The notes under the pieces: model-generated
Seen by the model: the letters and a program-made list of their open reading frames with translations, nothing else
What the model was told of the DNA's origin: nothing
The model's database searches: none
Program-made: the position numbers and the translations under genes
NCBI RefSeq assembly: GCF_001668575.1
Contig: NZ_LZMD01000079.1
Location: 91,334 to 155,333 of the forward strand
Reading direction: 5' to 3'
Origin: Mycobacterium sp. 1164985.4
Lineage (GTDB): Bacteria; Actinomycetota; Actinomycetes; Mycobacteriales; Mycobacteriaceae
DNA: 64,000 bases
In this document: positions 18,081 through 26,161 of the stretch, piece by piece
Position numbering within the stretch: position 1 is the stretch's first letter
How the letters are laid out: the number at the start of each line of letters is the position of its first letter

Positions 18081-19322
18081 GTGAAAATCCTCATGGTGTC
18101 GTGGGAGTACCCGCCCGTCGTGGTCGGCGGGCTCGGCAGGCACGTGCATCACCTGGCCACCGCGCTCGCCGAGGCGGGCCACGAGATCGTCGTCCTCAGC
18201 CGCCGACCATCCAATACCGACCCGAGCACGCACCCGACCACCGACGAGATCGCCGACGGCGTACGCATCGTCGCCGCGGCGCACGATCCGCACGAGTTCG
18301 ACTTCGGTAGCGACATGATGGCGTGGACGCTGGCGATGGGCCATTCGATGGTCCGCACCGGTCTGACGCTGAAGTCGCAGCGCGGGCATCCCTGGCGCCC
18401 CGATGTCGTGCATGCGCACGACTGGCTGGTCGCCCACCCTGCCATTGCCCTGGCCGAGTTCTTCGACGTGCCACTGGTTTCCACGATCCACGCCACGGAG
18501 GCCGGACGGCACTCCGGATGGGTGTCGGGTCGCATCAGTCGGCAGGTGCACGCGGTGGAGTCCTGGCTCGTGCACGAATCCGATTCGCTGATAACGTGTT
18601 CCGCTTCGATGCGCGACGAGGTCGGTGAGCTCTTCGGGCCCGGACTCGCCGAGTCGTACGTAATTCGAAACGGAATCGACTGCAGCCGTTGGCCCTTCGC
18701 GCAGCGACGGCCCCAGACCGGCCCCGCCCAGCTGCTGTACTTGGGTCGCCTCGAGTACGAGAAGGGCATTCACGACGCGATCGCCGCCCTCCCCCGCGTC
18801 CGACGCACGCATCCGGGCACCACGCTGACGGTCGCCGGCGAGGGCACGCAACTGGACTGGCTCGTCGAGCAGGCGCGAAAGCACAAGGTGCTCAAGGCGA
18901 CCTCGTTCGTCGGGCACCTCGACCACGACGCGCTGGTCGACCTGCTGCACACCGCCGACGCGGCCGTGCTGCCCAGCCACTACGAACCGTTCGGCATCGT
19001 CGCGCTGGAGGCCGCCGCGACCGGTATCCCGCTGGTGACGTCGAACGTCGGAGGCTTGGGCGAAGCCGTCCTCAACGGTCAGACCGGAGTGTCCTACCCA
19101 CCGCGCGACGTCGCCGCGCTGGCCGCGGCGGTGCGCTCGGTGCTCGACGACCCGCACGCCGCCCAACAACGCGCCATCGCCGCCCGCGAGCGGCTCACCT
19201 CCGAATTCGAATGGCACGCGATCGCCGACGAAACCGCGCAGGTGTATCTGGCCGCGAAACGGCTGGAGCGTGAACCAGACCGGCGCAGCCCCATCGTCGA
19301 ACACGCCCTGCCCGGCCGCTAG
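18081..19322 (+). CDS. GT4 glycosyltransferase (MGLP alpha-glucosyltransferase, Rv3032-like)
   Basis: A 413-residue GT-B enzyme of family 4. It starts VKILMVSWEYPPVVVGGLGRHVHHLATAL, holds the donor-binding LYLGRLEYEKGIHDAIAAL and ends with the EX7E region SHYEPFGIVALEAAATGIPLVTSNVGGLGE. This is the Rv3032 type, reported to elongate the alpha-1,4-glucan of methylglucose lipopolysaccharide and to contribute to glycogen. It begins with GTG at 18081, nine bases after AGGAG. It follows the branching enzyme after a spacer that holds the hairpin repeat. Confidence 0.92.
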   Translation: MKILMVSWEYPPVVVGGLGRHVHHLATALAEAGHEIVVLSRRPSNTDPSTHPTTDEIADGVRIVAAAHDPHEFDFGSDMMAWTLAMGHSMVRTGLTLKSQRGHPWRPDVVHAHDWLVAHPAIALAEFFDVPLVSTIHATEAGRHSGWVSGRISRQVHAVESWLVHESDSLITCSASMRDEVGELFGPGLAESYVIRNGIDCSRWPFAQRRPQTGPAQLLYLGRLEYEKGIHDAIAALPRVRRTHPGTTLTVAGEGTQLDWLVEQARKHKVLKATSFVGHLDHDALVDLLHTADAAVLPSHYEPFGIVALEAAATGIPLVTSNVGGLGEAVLNGQTGVSYPPRDVAALAAAVRSVLDDPHAAQQRAIAARERLTSEFEWHAIADETAQVYLAAKRLEREPDRRSPIVEHALPGR

Positions 19323-19345
19323 GGCGGCCGAAGGTTCGACCGGGA

Positions 19346-19368
19346 TCGAATTATTTTCGAAATAGCGT
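19346..19368 (+). promoter_or_regulatory. AT-rich operator and leaderless -10 box of the MFS gene
   Basis: TCGAA-TTATT-TTCGA (19346-19360) is a palindrome immediately upstream of TAGCGT (19363-19368), which lies six bases before the ATG at 19375. The MFS/ArsR operon is thus probably leaderless and the palindrome sits where a repressor would block RNA polymerase. The AT-rich site stands out in GC-rich surroundings. Confidence 0.55.
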
Positions 19369-19374
19369 GCGGAT

Positions 19375-20772
19375 ATGGGCTCGCACGGCATCACCTTCCG
19401 CTCGGCACTCACCTTGGTCGCCGCGTATCTGGGGCTCTTCGTCGGCCTCATCGACGCCAACGCGGTCAACCTCGCACTGCCTGCGATCCGCGATGACCTC
19501 GGCGGCGGGGTGTCGGGAGCGCAGTGGACGATCGACGCTTACAACATCGCGTTCGCCGCGCTGCTGCTGACCGCAGGGTCGTTAGGTGATCGGTTCGGCC
19601 GGCGTCGTCTTCTGCGGATAGGGCTGCTCGTGTTCGTCTCGGCGTCAGTCGCATGCGCCGTCGCGCCGTCGCTGCCGCTGCTGCTGGTCGCCCGCACGCT
19701 GCAGGGCGTCGGCGCGGCGGTCATGCTCCCGCAGGGCCTCGCGATCACCGCCGCCGCATTCCCCGACCCCGTCGAACGCGCCCGCGCGACCGCTGCGTGG
19801 GCCATGGCGGCCGCGATCAGCACCGCAGTCGGCCCCATCCTCGGCGGGGTCCTCACCGATACCGCGGGCTGGCGGCAGATCTTCTGGCTCAACGCACCCG
19901 TCGGCGTCCTGGCACTGGTGATGACGTACGCGCATCTACCGGAGTCACGCGATCATCACCCTGCCGGAATCGACTGGCGCGGACAGGTTCTTGCGATCCT
20001 GGCGCTCACCTCCGTGACCGTCACGCTGGTCGAGGGCCACAGCATGTCGCCGCGGTGGCTGGTGACACTCGCGGTGGCGGCGGCCGCCCTCGTGGCAGCC
20101 TTCGTCGGTAGCCAGCACCGGGCGCGGCACCCGATGCTGCCCCTCGCGATGTTCCGCAGCCGGCCCCTCGTCACCGCGCTGATCGCGACATTCACCATGA
20201 CCTTCGGCATCTACGGCCTGCTGCTCGTCAACAGCTTCGCCTTCCAACAAGAGCGCGCGGCGAGCGCCCTGGCAACGGCATGGTGGTTCGTTCCGATGCC
20301 GCTGACGTACCTGGTGCTCATTCCGGTGGTGAACACGATGACGCGGCGGACGAACCCTCGAACGCCTATGACCGCGGGCCTGCTGTTGATGGCGACGGGC
20401 CTGGGTGTCTACGCCTGTGTCGGCCCGCAGGCGAACATTTGGTTGCTCGAGGCGGCGTTCGTCCTCGCGGGTGCCGGGCTCGCCCTCAACACCGCCCCCG
20501 CGGTGGGGTTGGCGATGTCGGCCATGCCGATACGGCGCAGCGGGCTGGCCTCGGGCGTGGTGAACCTCGCTCGGCTCGTGGGTATCACCGTCGGCGTAGC
20601 GTCGTTGGGGAGCATCATGGCCGCGGTCGACGACATCGGCGGCGTACGTGCCGCGCTGGCGCTCGGCGTGGCGGCCCTGCTGGCCGGTGCGCTGATCACC
20701 TATCGGTCGCGCCCCGCCGCCTTCGAAAGAGGAAGGGAGGACGCAGAATGCGTGACGGCACCGAGTCCGTGA
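19375..20772 (+). CDS. MFS transporter, DHA2 (14-TM) drug-efflux type
   Basis: A 465-residue membrane transporter of the major facilitator superfamily. Motif A-like GDRFGRRRLLRIGL follows the second helix, and the motif C-like GPILGGVLTDTAGWRQIFWLNAPVG after the fifth helix is typical of drug:H+ antiporters. The hydrophobic pattern supports about 14 helices. It overlaps the ArsR-type gene downstream by 25 bases, so the pump is probably controlled by that regulator and exports whatever the regulator senses. No counterpart is known to me between Rv3032 and Rv3034c, so it looks like an insertion in the MGLP cluster. Confidence 0.9.
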   Translation: MGSHGITFRSALTLVAAYLGLFVGLIDANAVNLALPAIRDDLGGGVSGAQWTIDAYNIAFAALLLTAGSLGDRFGRRRLLRIGLLVFVSASVACAVAPSLPLLLVARTLQGVGAAVMLPQGLAITAAAFPDPVERARATAAWAMAAAISTAVGPILGGVLTDTAGWRQIFWLNAPVGVLALVMTYAHLPESRDHHPAGIDWRGQVLAILALTSVTVTLVEGHSMSPRWLVTLAVAAAALVAAFVGSQHRARHPMLPLAMFRSRPLVTALIATFTMTFGIYGLLLVNSFAFQQERAASALATAWWFVPMPLTYLVLIPVVNTMTRRTNPRTPMTAGLLLMATGLGVYACVGPQANIWLLEAAFVLAGAGLALNTAPAVGLAMSAMPIRRSGLASGVVNLARLVGITVGVASLGSIMAAVDDIGGVRAALALGVAALLAGALITYRSRPAAFERGREDAECVTAPSP

Positions 20773-21509
20773 CGGGCGACGTCGACATCGCCTCTCTCGC
20801 GTCGTTGCTCTCGGATTCGGCGCGCTGCAAAGTCCTGCTCGCACTCGACGACGGCCGCGCGCTACCGGCCAGTGTGCTCGCCGACGAGGCCGGTGTCAGT
20901 CGATCGACCGCCAGTAGCCACCTCGCCAAGCTCACCGAGGCGGGCCTGCTCTCGGTAGAAACCCACGGCCGAAACCGCTACTACCGGTTGGCCGGACCCG
21001 AGGTCGGCGAGCTTCTCGAACACCTCGGCCGCCTGGCGCCGATGCGTCCGGGCCGGTCGCTTCGCGAAGGCACCCGCGCGGCGCGGCTGCGCGCGGCCCG
21101 CACCTGCTACGACCACCTCGCGGGCCGCCTCGGGGTCCAGTTGATGGGCAGTCTCCTCGAACGCGAGATCCTCGTCGGCGGTGACGGCCGATACGACCCG
21201 CGCCGCGACACAGGCGATGCGCTGAGCAGCCCAGGCTACGACGTCCATTACGAGCTGACCGACGACGGCCGTGACTTCCTCTCCGGGATCGGTGTCGAGA
21301 TACCCGACACCAGAAGGCCTTTGGTCCGCTACTGCATCGACTGGACCGAACAACGCCACCACGTCGCCGGTGCTCTGGGGCGCGGGCTGCTCGACCGTTT
21401 CTTCGCGGCGGGATGGGTGAAACGAGCGGCTCGGGGCCGAGGTGTCGCCGTGACCGACAGCGGCGGCAGGGCGTTCGCCGACCACTTCGGCATTCAGTGG
21501 CAAGGCTGA
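20748..21509 (+). CDS. ArsR-type regulator with long C-terminal domain
   Basis: A 253-residue transcription factor, more than twice the size of a plain ArsR protein. Residues from about 15 to 100 form the HTH (LLSDSARCKVLLALDDGRALPASVLADEAGVSRSTASSHL, then LTEAGLLSVETHGRNRYYRL), while the rest contains ARTCYDHLAGRLGVQLMGSLLERE, a conserved segment of this large subgroup, and a C-terminal part with RRPLVRYCIDWTEQRHHVAGALGRGLLD. That part probably binds the effector or dimerises. The ATG at 20748 has GGGAGG nearby. It is co-transcribed with the MFS pump; the palindrome upstream of the pump is its likely operator. Confidence 0.88.
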   Translation: MRDGTESVTGDVDIASLASLLSDSARCKVLLALDDGRALPASVLADEAGVSRSTASSHLAKLTEAGLLSVETHGRNRYYRLAGPEVGELLEHLGRLAPMRPGRSLREGTRAARLRAARTCYDHLAGRLGVQLMGSLLEREILVGGDGRYDPRRDTGDALSSPGYDVHYELTDDGRDFLSGIGVEIPDTRRPLVRYCIDWTEQRHHVAGALGRGLLDRFFAAGWVKRAARGRGVAVTDSGGRAFADHFGIQWQG

Positions 21510-21572
21510 TCGAAACATACTGGGAAGCAAGCACATCAGTGCTGCCCAGGGTCGGCCGTGTATGACGTGCCG

Positions 21573-21605
21573 ACTGGCGGGGATCGCAGTTTGATCCCCG
21601 CCAGT
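21573..21605. terminator. Bidirectional hairpin terminator
   Basis: A perfect 13-base inverted repeat, ACTGGCGGGGATC and GATCCCCGCCAGT, with a seven-base loop, sits between the convergent ArsR-type gene (stop 21509) and the IniB-like gene (stop 21623). Being symmetric it can stop transcription from both sides. Confidence 0.8.
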
Positions 21606-21622
21606 GGCGTTGTGTGCTCGGC

Positions 21623-22621
21623 TCAGAACAGGCCGGCGTCGACGCTGGTGCTCACATCGACGTCGGTGTTGACCTGACCGGAGTTGTCGGTCGAGTTGTC
21701 CTGCCCGGAATTGTCGACCGAATTGTCGACCGAGTTGTCCACCGAGTTGTCCTCGACACTCGTACCGCCGGAGATCCCACCGGACACGCTGCCGTCGATG
21801 TCGCCGACATTGGTCTGGTTGCCATCGACATTGGTAGTCGTGGTGTCGTTGTCGTTGATCACGATGCCCCCACCCGAACCGCCGGCCCCGCCGGTGGCGT
21901 TGCCGCCGTCGTTGCCGACCCCGATCAGCCCGCCGCCACCGTCACCGTCAGAAGCGCTGCCGCCACTGCCCCCGCTCATGTCGACGTCGTTGATGACCGG
22001 GCCGTCGTTGTCGGAGATGATGTCCCCACCAGCGGTCTGATCACCACTGTCGTCGATCTCGTTGTCCTCACCGATGTTGACGTTGGAGTCCTCGATGTCA
22101 CCGGTGTTGACGTTCTCGTTGTCATCGCCGACCACGTTGCCATCACCCTCGACGTTGGTGGCATCGATATCGCCGGCATTGCCGGTGTTGACGACCCCGC
22201 CGTCGGTGGCGGTGTTGGTGGTCTTGTCACCGAAGGTGATGTCACCGAACTCCAGATCGAAGTTGCCGACGCCCTGCTGCTGATCGGCGCCGACATGGTT
22301 GACCGTGTTGGTCTCCGGGCTCAAGAACCGGGTGTCGTTGTGGCTGAGCGTGTCGTTGTTGGACAACACCTCGGTCTGACGCTGCGGGGTGAACGCAATC
22401 CCATGCGTCTGAGCCACCGCCTGCTGCAAACCCACCACCGGATTCCCACCACCGTGCACCACCGCCGCCGGCGCGACCGCCGCGGCAGCGTGTTGCAGTT
22501 GGGCCGCCGAGGCATTGTGCACACCGGCGGTGCACATGGCCCGCTCGGGGTCGTCGACGAAGGCCTGAGCCGAGACCTCGTCGCGAAACAGGTTCAGAAT
22601 CCAGTCAATTACGTTCGTCAT
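21623..22621 (-). CDS. IniB N-terminal-domain protein with Asn/Asp/Gly repeats
   Basis: A 332-residue protein. The N-terminal 70 residues (MTNVIDWILNLFRDEVSAQAFVDDPERAM, then AAQLQHAAAAV and PVVGLQQAV) match the domain at the start of IniB-type proteins. From about residue 115 it is highly repetitive: N/D/G-rich with recurring NTGDI, GDGN and toward the end a run of DNSV and DNSGQ units. Such repeats suggest a surface-exposed or phase-separating, calcium-binding or structural role; function is unknown. There is no signal peptide. The ATG at 22621 has AAGGA upstream. The codon pattern keeps high GC despite the repeats. Confidence 0.8.
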   Translation of the reverse strand: MTNVIDWILNLFRDEVSAQAFVDDPERAMCTAGVHNASAAQLQHAAAAVAPAAVVHGGGNPVVGLQQAVAQTHGIAFTPQRQTEVLSNNDTLSHNDTRFLSPETNTVNHVGADQQQGVGNFDLEFGDITFGDKTTNTATDGGVVNTGNAGDIDATNVEGDGNVVGDDNENVNTGDIEDSNVNIGEDNEIDDSGDQTAGGDIISDNDGPVINDVDMSGGSGGSASDGDGGGGLIGVGNDGGNATGGAGGSGGGIVINDNDTTTTNVDGNQTNVGDIDGSVSGGISGGTSVEDNSVDNSVDNSVDNSGQDNSTDNSGQVNTDVDVSTSVDAGLF

Positions 22622-22805
22622 CTCCGTGATCCTTTCGTGTCGCTGAGAGTTGGTCACCGGGCCGTCCGGCGAACTGATGCGAACGTTATGGATCCAAAGA
22701 GTCCCCCGAAACGGGTCGCCGCCCCCTCGCCAGGATCCGCGCATGCAGGGTCGACGCAACACCCCGTTAGGGGGTTAGGGGGTGGCGAGGGAGAGGCAGG
22801 ATGCG

Positions 22806-23543
22806 TTAGCGTGAGGCCTTCTTGCGTTCGATGTCGGCAAGGGCCGCCGCGAGCTCCGCCCGTTGCGCCGCCGATGTCTCCCAGGCGAGTTGGCGGTTCT
22901 TGACCACCTTCGCCGGCGCGCCGACCGCGATCGAGTAGTCGGGGATGTCGCCCCGCACCACCGCGTGCGATCCGAGCACGCAACCGCGCCCGATCGTGGT
23001 GTTGCGCAACACGGTGACCTTGACGCCGACCCAAGTGTCGGGCCCGATCCGCACCGGCCCCTTTATGATTCCCTGATCTTTGATGGGCATGTTGATGTCG
23101 TCCATGCGATGGTCGAAATCGCAGATGTAGCACCAGTCGGCCATCAACACCGAATCCCCCAACTCGATGTCGAGGTAGGTGTTGATGACGTTGTCGCGGC
23201 CGAGCACCACCTTGTCGCCGAACCGCAGCGAGCCTTCGTGGCAGCGGATGGTGTTCTTGTCGCCGATGTGCACCCAGCGACCGATCTCCATCGTCGACAG
23301 CTCCGGCGTCGCCTCGATCTCGACGCCCTTGCCGAGGAAGACCATGCCGCGCGTGATGATGTGCGGATTGCGCAGCTTGAACTTCAGCAGTCGCCAATAA
23401 CGCACCATATACCACGGGGTGTAGGCGCGGTTGGCCAGCACCCACTTCAGCGAGGCCAGGGTCAGGAACTTCGCCTGCCTCGGGTCACGCAGCCGCGACC
23501 CTCGCCAGCGCTTGTGCAATGGCGCGCCCCACATGGTCGTCAT
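22806..23543 (-). CDS. Left-handed beta-helix acyltransferase (Rv3034c-like)
   Basis: A 245-residue hexapeptide-repeat acetyl/acyltransferase. Hexapeptide turns run from about residue 75 to 205 (VEIEATPELSTMEIGRWVHIGDKNTI, DNVINTYLDIELGDSVLMADWC, then WVGVKVTVLRNTTIGRGCVLGSHAVVRGDIPDYSIAVGAPAKVV), which is the classic C-terminal coil of the family. It corresponds to Rv3034c in the MGLP region, where acetyl groups are part of the polymer, so O-acetylation of methylglucose lipopolysaccharide is a reasonable inference. The start at 23543 (MTTMWGAP) is preferred over an upstream codon. Confidence 0.88.
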   Translation of the reverse strand: MTTMWGAPLHKRWRGSRLRDPRQAKFLTLASLKWVLANRAYTPWYMVRYWRLLKFKLRNPHIITRGMVFLGKGVEIEATPELSTMEIGRWVHIGDKNTIRCHEGSLRFGDKVVLGRDNVINTYLDIELGDSVLMADWCYICDFDHRMDDINMPIKDQGIIKGPVRIGPDTWVGVKVTVLRNTTIGRGCVLGSHAVVRGDIPDYSIAVGAPAKVVKNRQLAWETSAAQRAELAAALADIERKKASR

Positions 23544-23623
23544 GGCCGGAAAGCCTACGCGAGGGTTTCGGTGCGGAACGGTTACCCTCACGTGGACCGA
23601 CGACGAGGAACGGGAAGGATCCA

Positions 23624-24919
23624 GTGTTCCGGCGATTGACCGTGCTGGCGTCCACAGCGCTGATCACGGCCACCTTGGCAGGCTGCCAGGACACCGACTC
23701 CTGGGTCGACGCCAAGGCCGCCGACGGCTGGGCGGCCCAGTACCGCGACGCCGCCAACAGCAGCTATCAGACGGTGGCCGGCGCCGACACGCTCCGGCTG
23801 GAATGGACACGGTCGGCCAAGGGCGAACTCGCCGCCGAGGTCGCGCTCGGCACCGGCAGCTACCTGGCCGCCAACGCCCAGACTCGCGACGGTTGCTCGT
23901 TGATGGTGTGGGAGGCCGACAACAAGGCCCGGCAGCGGTGGTGCACCCGCCTCGTCCAGGGCGGCGGTGCGTCCGGCCCGCTGTTCGACGGCTTCGACAA
24001 CCTCTACGTCGGCCAGCCGGGGGCCATGCTGTCGTTCCCGCCGACGCAGTGGATCCGCTGGCGCCAGCCGGTCATCGGGATGCCGACCACGCCCCGGATC
24101 CTGAGCCCGGGCCACCTGCTGGTCGTCACGCATCTCGGTCAGGTGTTGGTGTTCGACGCCCACCGCGGCACGGTCGATGGCAGCCCGGTGGACTTGGTGG
24201 CCGGCGTCGATCCGAAGGACTCCGAACGCGGGCTCGGCGACTGTCAGCCTGCCCGCCCCCGCTGTCCGGTGGCGGCCGCGCCCGCGTTCGCCGCGAGTTC
24301 CGGCCTCATCGTCCTGTCGCTGTGGGAGCCCGGCACGGACGCACCCATCCTCGTCGGCCTGCGGTACTGGCCGGGGCAGTCGCCCCTTCTGACCCGCGAG
24401 TGGACCAGCGACGCCGTCGGCAGCGGTCCCCTTGCCAGCCCGGTGTTCTCGGCCGACGGATCGACCGTGTACGTCAACGGCCGCGACGACCATCTGTGGG
24501 CGCTCGACGCCGCCGATGGCAAGGCCAAGTGGTCGGTGCCGCTCGACTACCTAGCGCAGACCCCGCCTTCCGTGTCACCCGACGGGCTGATCGTGGCCGG
24601 GGGCGGCCCCGGGGCGAAGCTGATCGGGATCAAGGACGAGGGCGACCGCGGCGAGGTGCAGTGGACCCGCGACGACGTGCAGCCGCTGTCCACCTCGAGT
24701 CGGTCCGGCCCCGACGTCGCCTACACCGTCGTCCGCGACGGTGACGGAGAGGATGCCGGACTCGGGCTGATGGTCTTCGACCCCGCTGACGGGCGCACCC
24801 TCAACACCTATCCGCTGCCCAGGGCGACGGGCTGGCCCGTCGGCGTCTCGGTCGGGAAGGATCGCCGCGTCGTCACCGCCACCAGCGACGGTGTGGTGTA
24901 CGGCTTCACGCCCGCCTGA
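23624..24919 (+). CDS. PQQ-like beta-propeller lipoprotein (Rv3035-like)
   Basis: A 431-residue predicted lipoprotein; the signal ends in TLAGC, so Cys21 would be lipidated. The rest is a WD/PQQ-like beta-propeller with repeated blades such as LYVGQPGAMLSF, VYVNGRDDHLWALDAADGKAKW and VYGFTPA at the end. It corresponds to Rv3035 and is divergent from the acyltransferase gene. Beta-propeller lipoproteins often scaffold envelope complexes; the partner is not known. The GTG at 23624 was chosen because the signal peptide begins there and AAGGA precedes it. Confidence 0.85.
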   Translation: MFRRLTVLASTALITATLAGCQDTDSWVDAKAADGWAAQYRDAANSSYQTVAGADTLRLEWTRSAKGELAAEVALGTGSYLAANAQTRDGCSLMVWEADNKARQRWCTRLVQGGGASGPLFDGFDNLYVGQPGAMLSFPPTQWIRWRQPVIGMPTTPRILSPGHLLVVTHLGQVLVFDAHRGTVDGSPVDLVAGVDPKDSERGLGDCQPARPRCPVAAAPAFAASSGLIVLSLWEPGTDAPILVGLRYWPGQSPLLTREWTSDAVGSGPLASPVFSADGSTVYVNGRDDHLWALDAADGKAKWSVPLDYLAQTPPSVSPDGLIVAGGGPGAKLIGIKDEGDRGEVQWTRDDVQPLSTSSRSGPDVAYTVVRDGDGEDAGLGLMVFDPADGRTLNTYPLPRATGWPVGVSVGKDRRVVTATSDGVVYGFTPA

Positions 24920-24989
24920 TGCCACATCCTGGCGGCGTTTCGAATTTGTCATTGCAATGAAACACACCGGCACCGCGGACATGCCAACA

Positions 24990-25398
24990 TGCCACCCGTG
25001 TGTGCCGCCTACTACTACATGGCCGAGACCAATCTGCGGTTCATCCTCGGCCGATTCTCGCCGATGTCCATGCCGGTCATCCGGGGCACGGTGGGGTCCA
25101 ACGCGACCATGCTGCTTCAGGCGCTGATCCTGGTGTCGGTGGTCATCGGTGCGGTGTCGACGGCGGCCGAGGCGTGGGTGCTCGGTGACATCGGCGTCGG
25201 CTTGATGGCCTGGCTCAACATCATCGGATCATGATCCTGCAGCAGCCCGCGTACCGGGCGCTGTGGGATTACGAGAAGCAGAAGAAGGCCGGCCGGGATC
25301 CGGTGTTCGACCCTCGCGCGCTGGAGATCACCGGCGCGAGGTTCTGGGAGAACTACGACCCGCTGGCGGGCAAGGACCGGGAGTCGGCGCGGACCTGA
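24990..25398 (+). pseudogene. AGCS alanine/glycine:cation symporter remnant
   Basis: Only the C-terminal fifth of an amino-acid carrier of the alanine/glycine:cation symporter family remains. Up to 25234 the reading frame gives AAYYYMAETNLRFILGR, LQALILVSVVIGAVSTAAEAW and GLMAWLNIIG, then a one-base frameshift near 25230 is needed to continue into ILQQPAYRALWDYEKQKKAGRDPVFDPRALEI and a stop at 25396-25398. The upstream portion, including the start codon and most helices, is gone. It sits between the PQQ lipoprotein and the esterase-like gene, a place where core mycobacterial genomes have no transporter, so it is probably the leftover of an insertion. Confidence 0.75.
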
Positions 25399-25402
25399 GC
25401 CC

Positions 25403-26095
25403 TCACAGCGCGAGCATCGGCGCCACCGCCGCGCGCGGAACCGTTGCCTGCACCGGGCCCGCCGACTCCGGGAACAGTTCACCCTGGCTGAAGAAGAAGA
25501 TCAGCGAATCGTCGGTCAGTGCAAAGTTCTGATAGTTCGCGGGATCGGTGCCCTCACTCTGGGAGACCGGGTCGATCATCCCCTGCCTCTCCAGGTACCG
25601 GCCGACCTCCGGGTAGATCACATCCATCGGCTTGGTGCCGGGTTTGAACAAGGTGCCGAAGGTGATCGGCGATTTGGTGGCGAGGTTCCAGTTGAACGAC
25701 TGATAGAAGGTCTGCGGACGCACTCCGCCGACGTTCTGCCAGACGGTGAACACCACGCTGCGGGTGCCGGTGCCCGGAGGTCCGGATTGATAACCCGCAC
25801 CGTCGGCGTCGAGTTCGTAGGGCAGGTTGTTCGCGTCTGGGTCCTCGGCGACGTTGACGAACCCGTCTCGCGCCTGGGTGAGGTAGGCCACCAGCGGCGC
25901 TTGGTCGGGATAGTCGTTGGGGAAGCTCAAATCGAGCGTGTAGTTCGGCTTTTGGACGTGCACCCGACACATCTGGTCCGGGCCAACCGTGCCTTGCAGG
26001 TCGGCGCAGCCCGGCTGGGCGGCGGCCGCGGGATTGGCGATCGCTCCCGTGACGGCGGCCACCGCGAACAGAACGGTCCACCTGGAAATGCGCAT
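25403..26095 (-). CDS. Secreted DUF3298-type protein (Rv3036c/TB22.2-like)
   Basis: A 230-residue exported protein. The signal peptide (MRISRWTVLFAVAAVTGAIANPAAAA) is followed by a mature part of the RsiV/DUF3298-like type: CADLQGTVGPDQMCRVHVQKPNYTLDLSFPNDYPDQAPLVAYL, TFYQSFNWNLATKSPITFGTLFKPG and LTDDSLIFFFSQGELFPESAGPV. It corresponds to Rv3036c, a secreted antigen sometimes assigned esterase activity; no GxSxG motif is visible, so enzymatic activity cannot be assumed. Two cysteines at the start of the mature protein may form a disulfide. Other start codons upstream (to 26104) are possible. Confidence 0.82.
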   Translation of the reverse strand: MRISRWTVLFAVAAVTGAIANPAAAAQPGCADLQGTVGPDQMCRVHVQKPNYTLDLSFPNDYPDQAPLVAYLTQARDGFVNVAEDPDANNLPYELDADGAGYQSGPPGTGTRSVVFTVWQNVGGVRPQTFYQSFNWNLATKSPITFGTLFKPGTKPMDVIYPEVGRYLERQGMIDPVSQSEGTDPANYQNFALTDDSLIFFFSQGELFPESAGPVQATVPRAAVAPMLAL

Positions 26096-26161
26096 CGTCG
26101 ACATCCTCGCAGCCGGCACCGGTCTGGATACCGGCGCATCACCGCCAGGATACGTAACACC

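Noticed and set aside
18057..19469. Long minus-strand ORF opposite the GT4 glycosyltransferase
   Set aside because: Shadow of a recognisable glycosyltransferase; no ribosome-binding site or known motif.
21684..21750. Short direct repeats that might be a CRISPR array
   Set aside because: They are codon repeats (DNSV units) inside the IniB-like gene without spacers.
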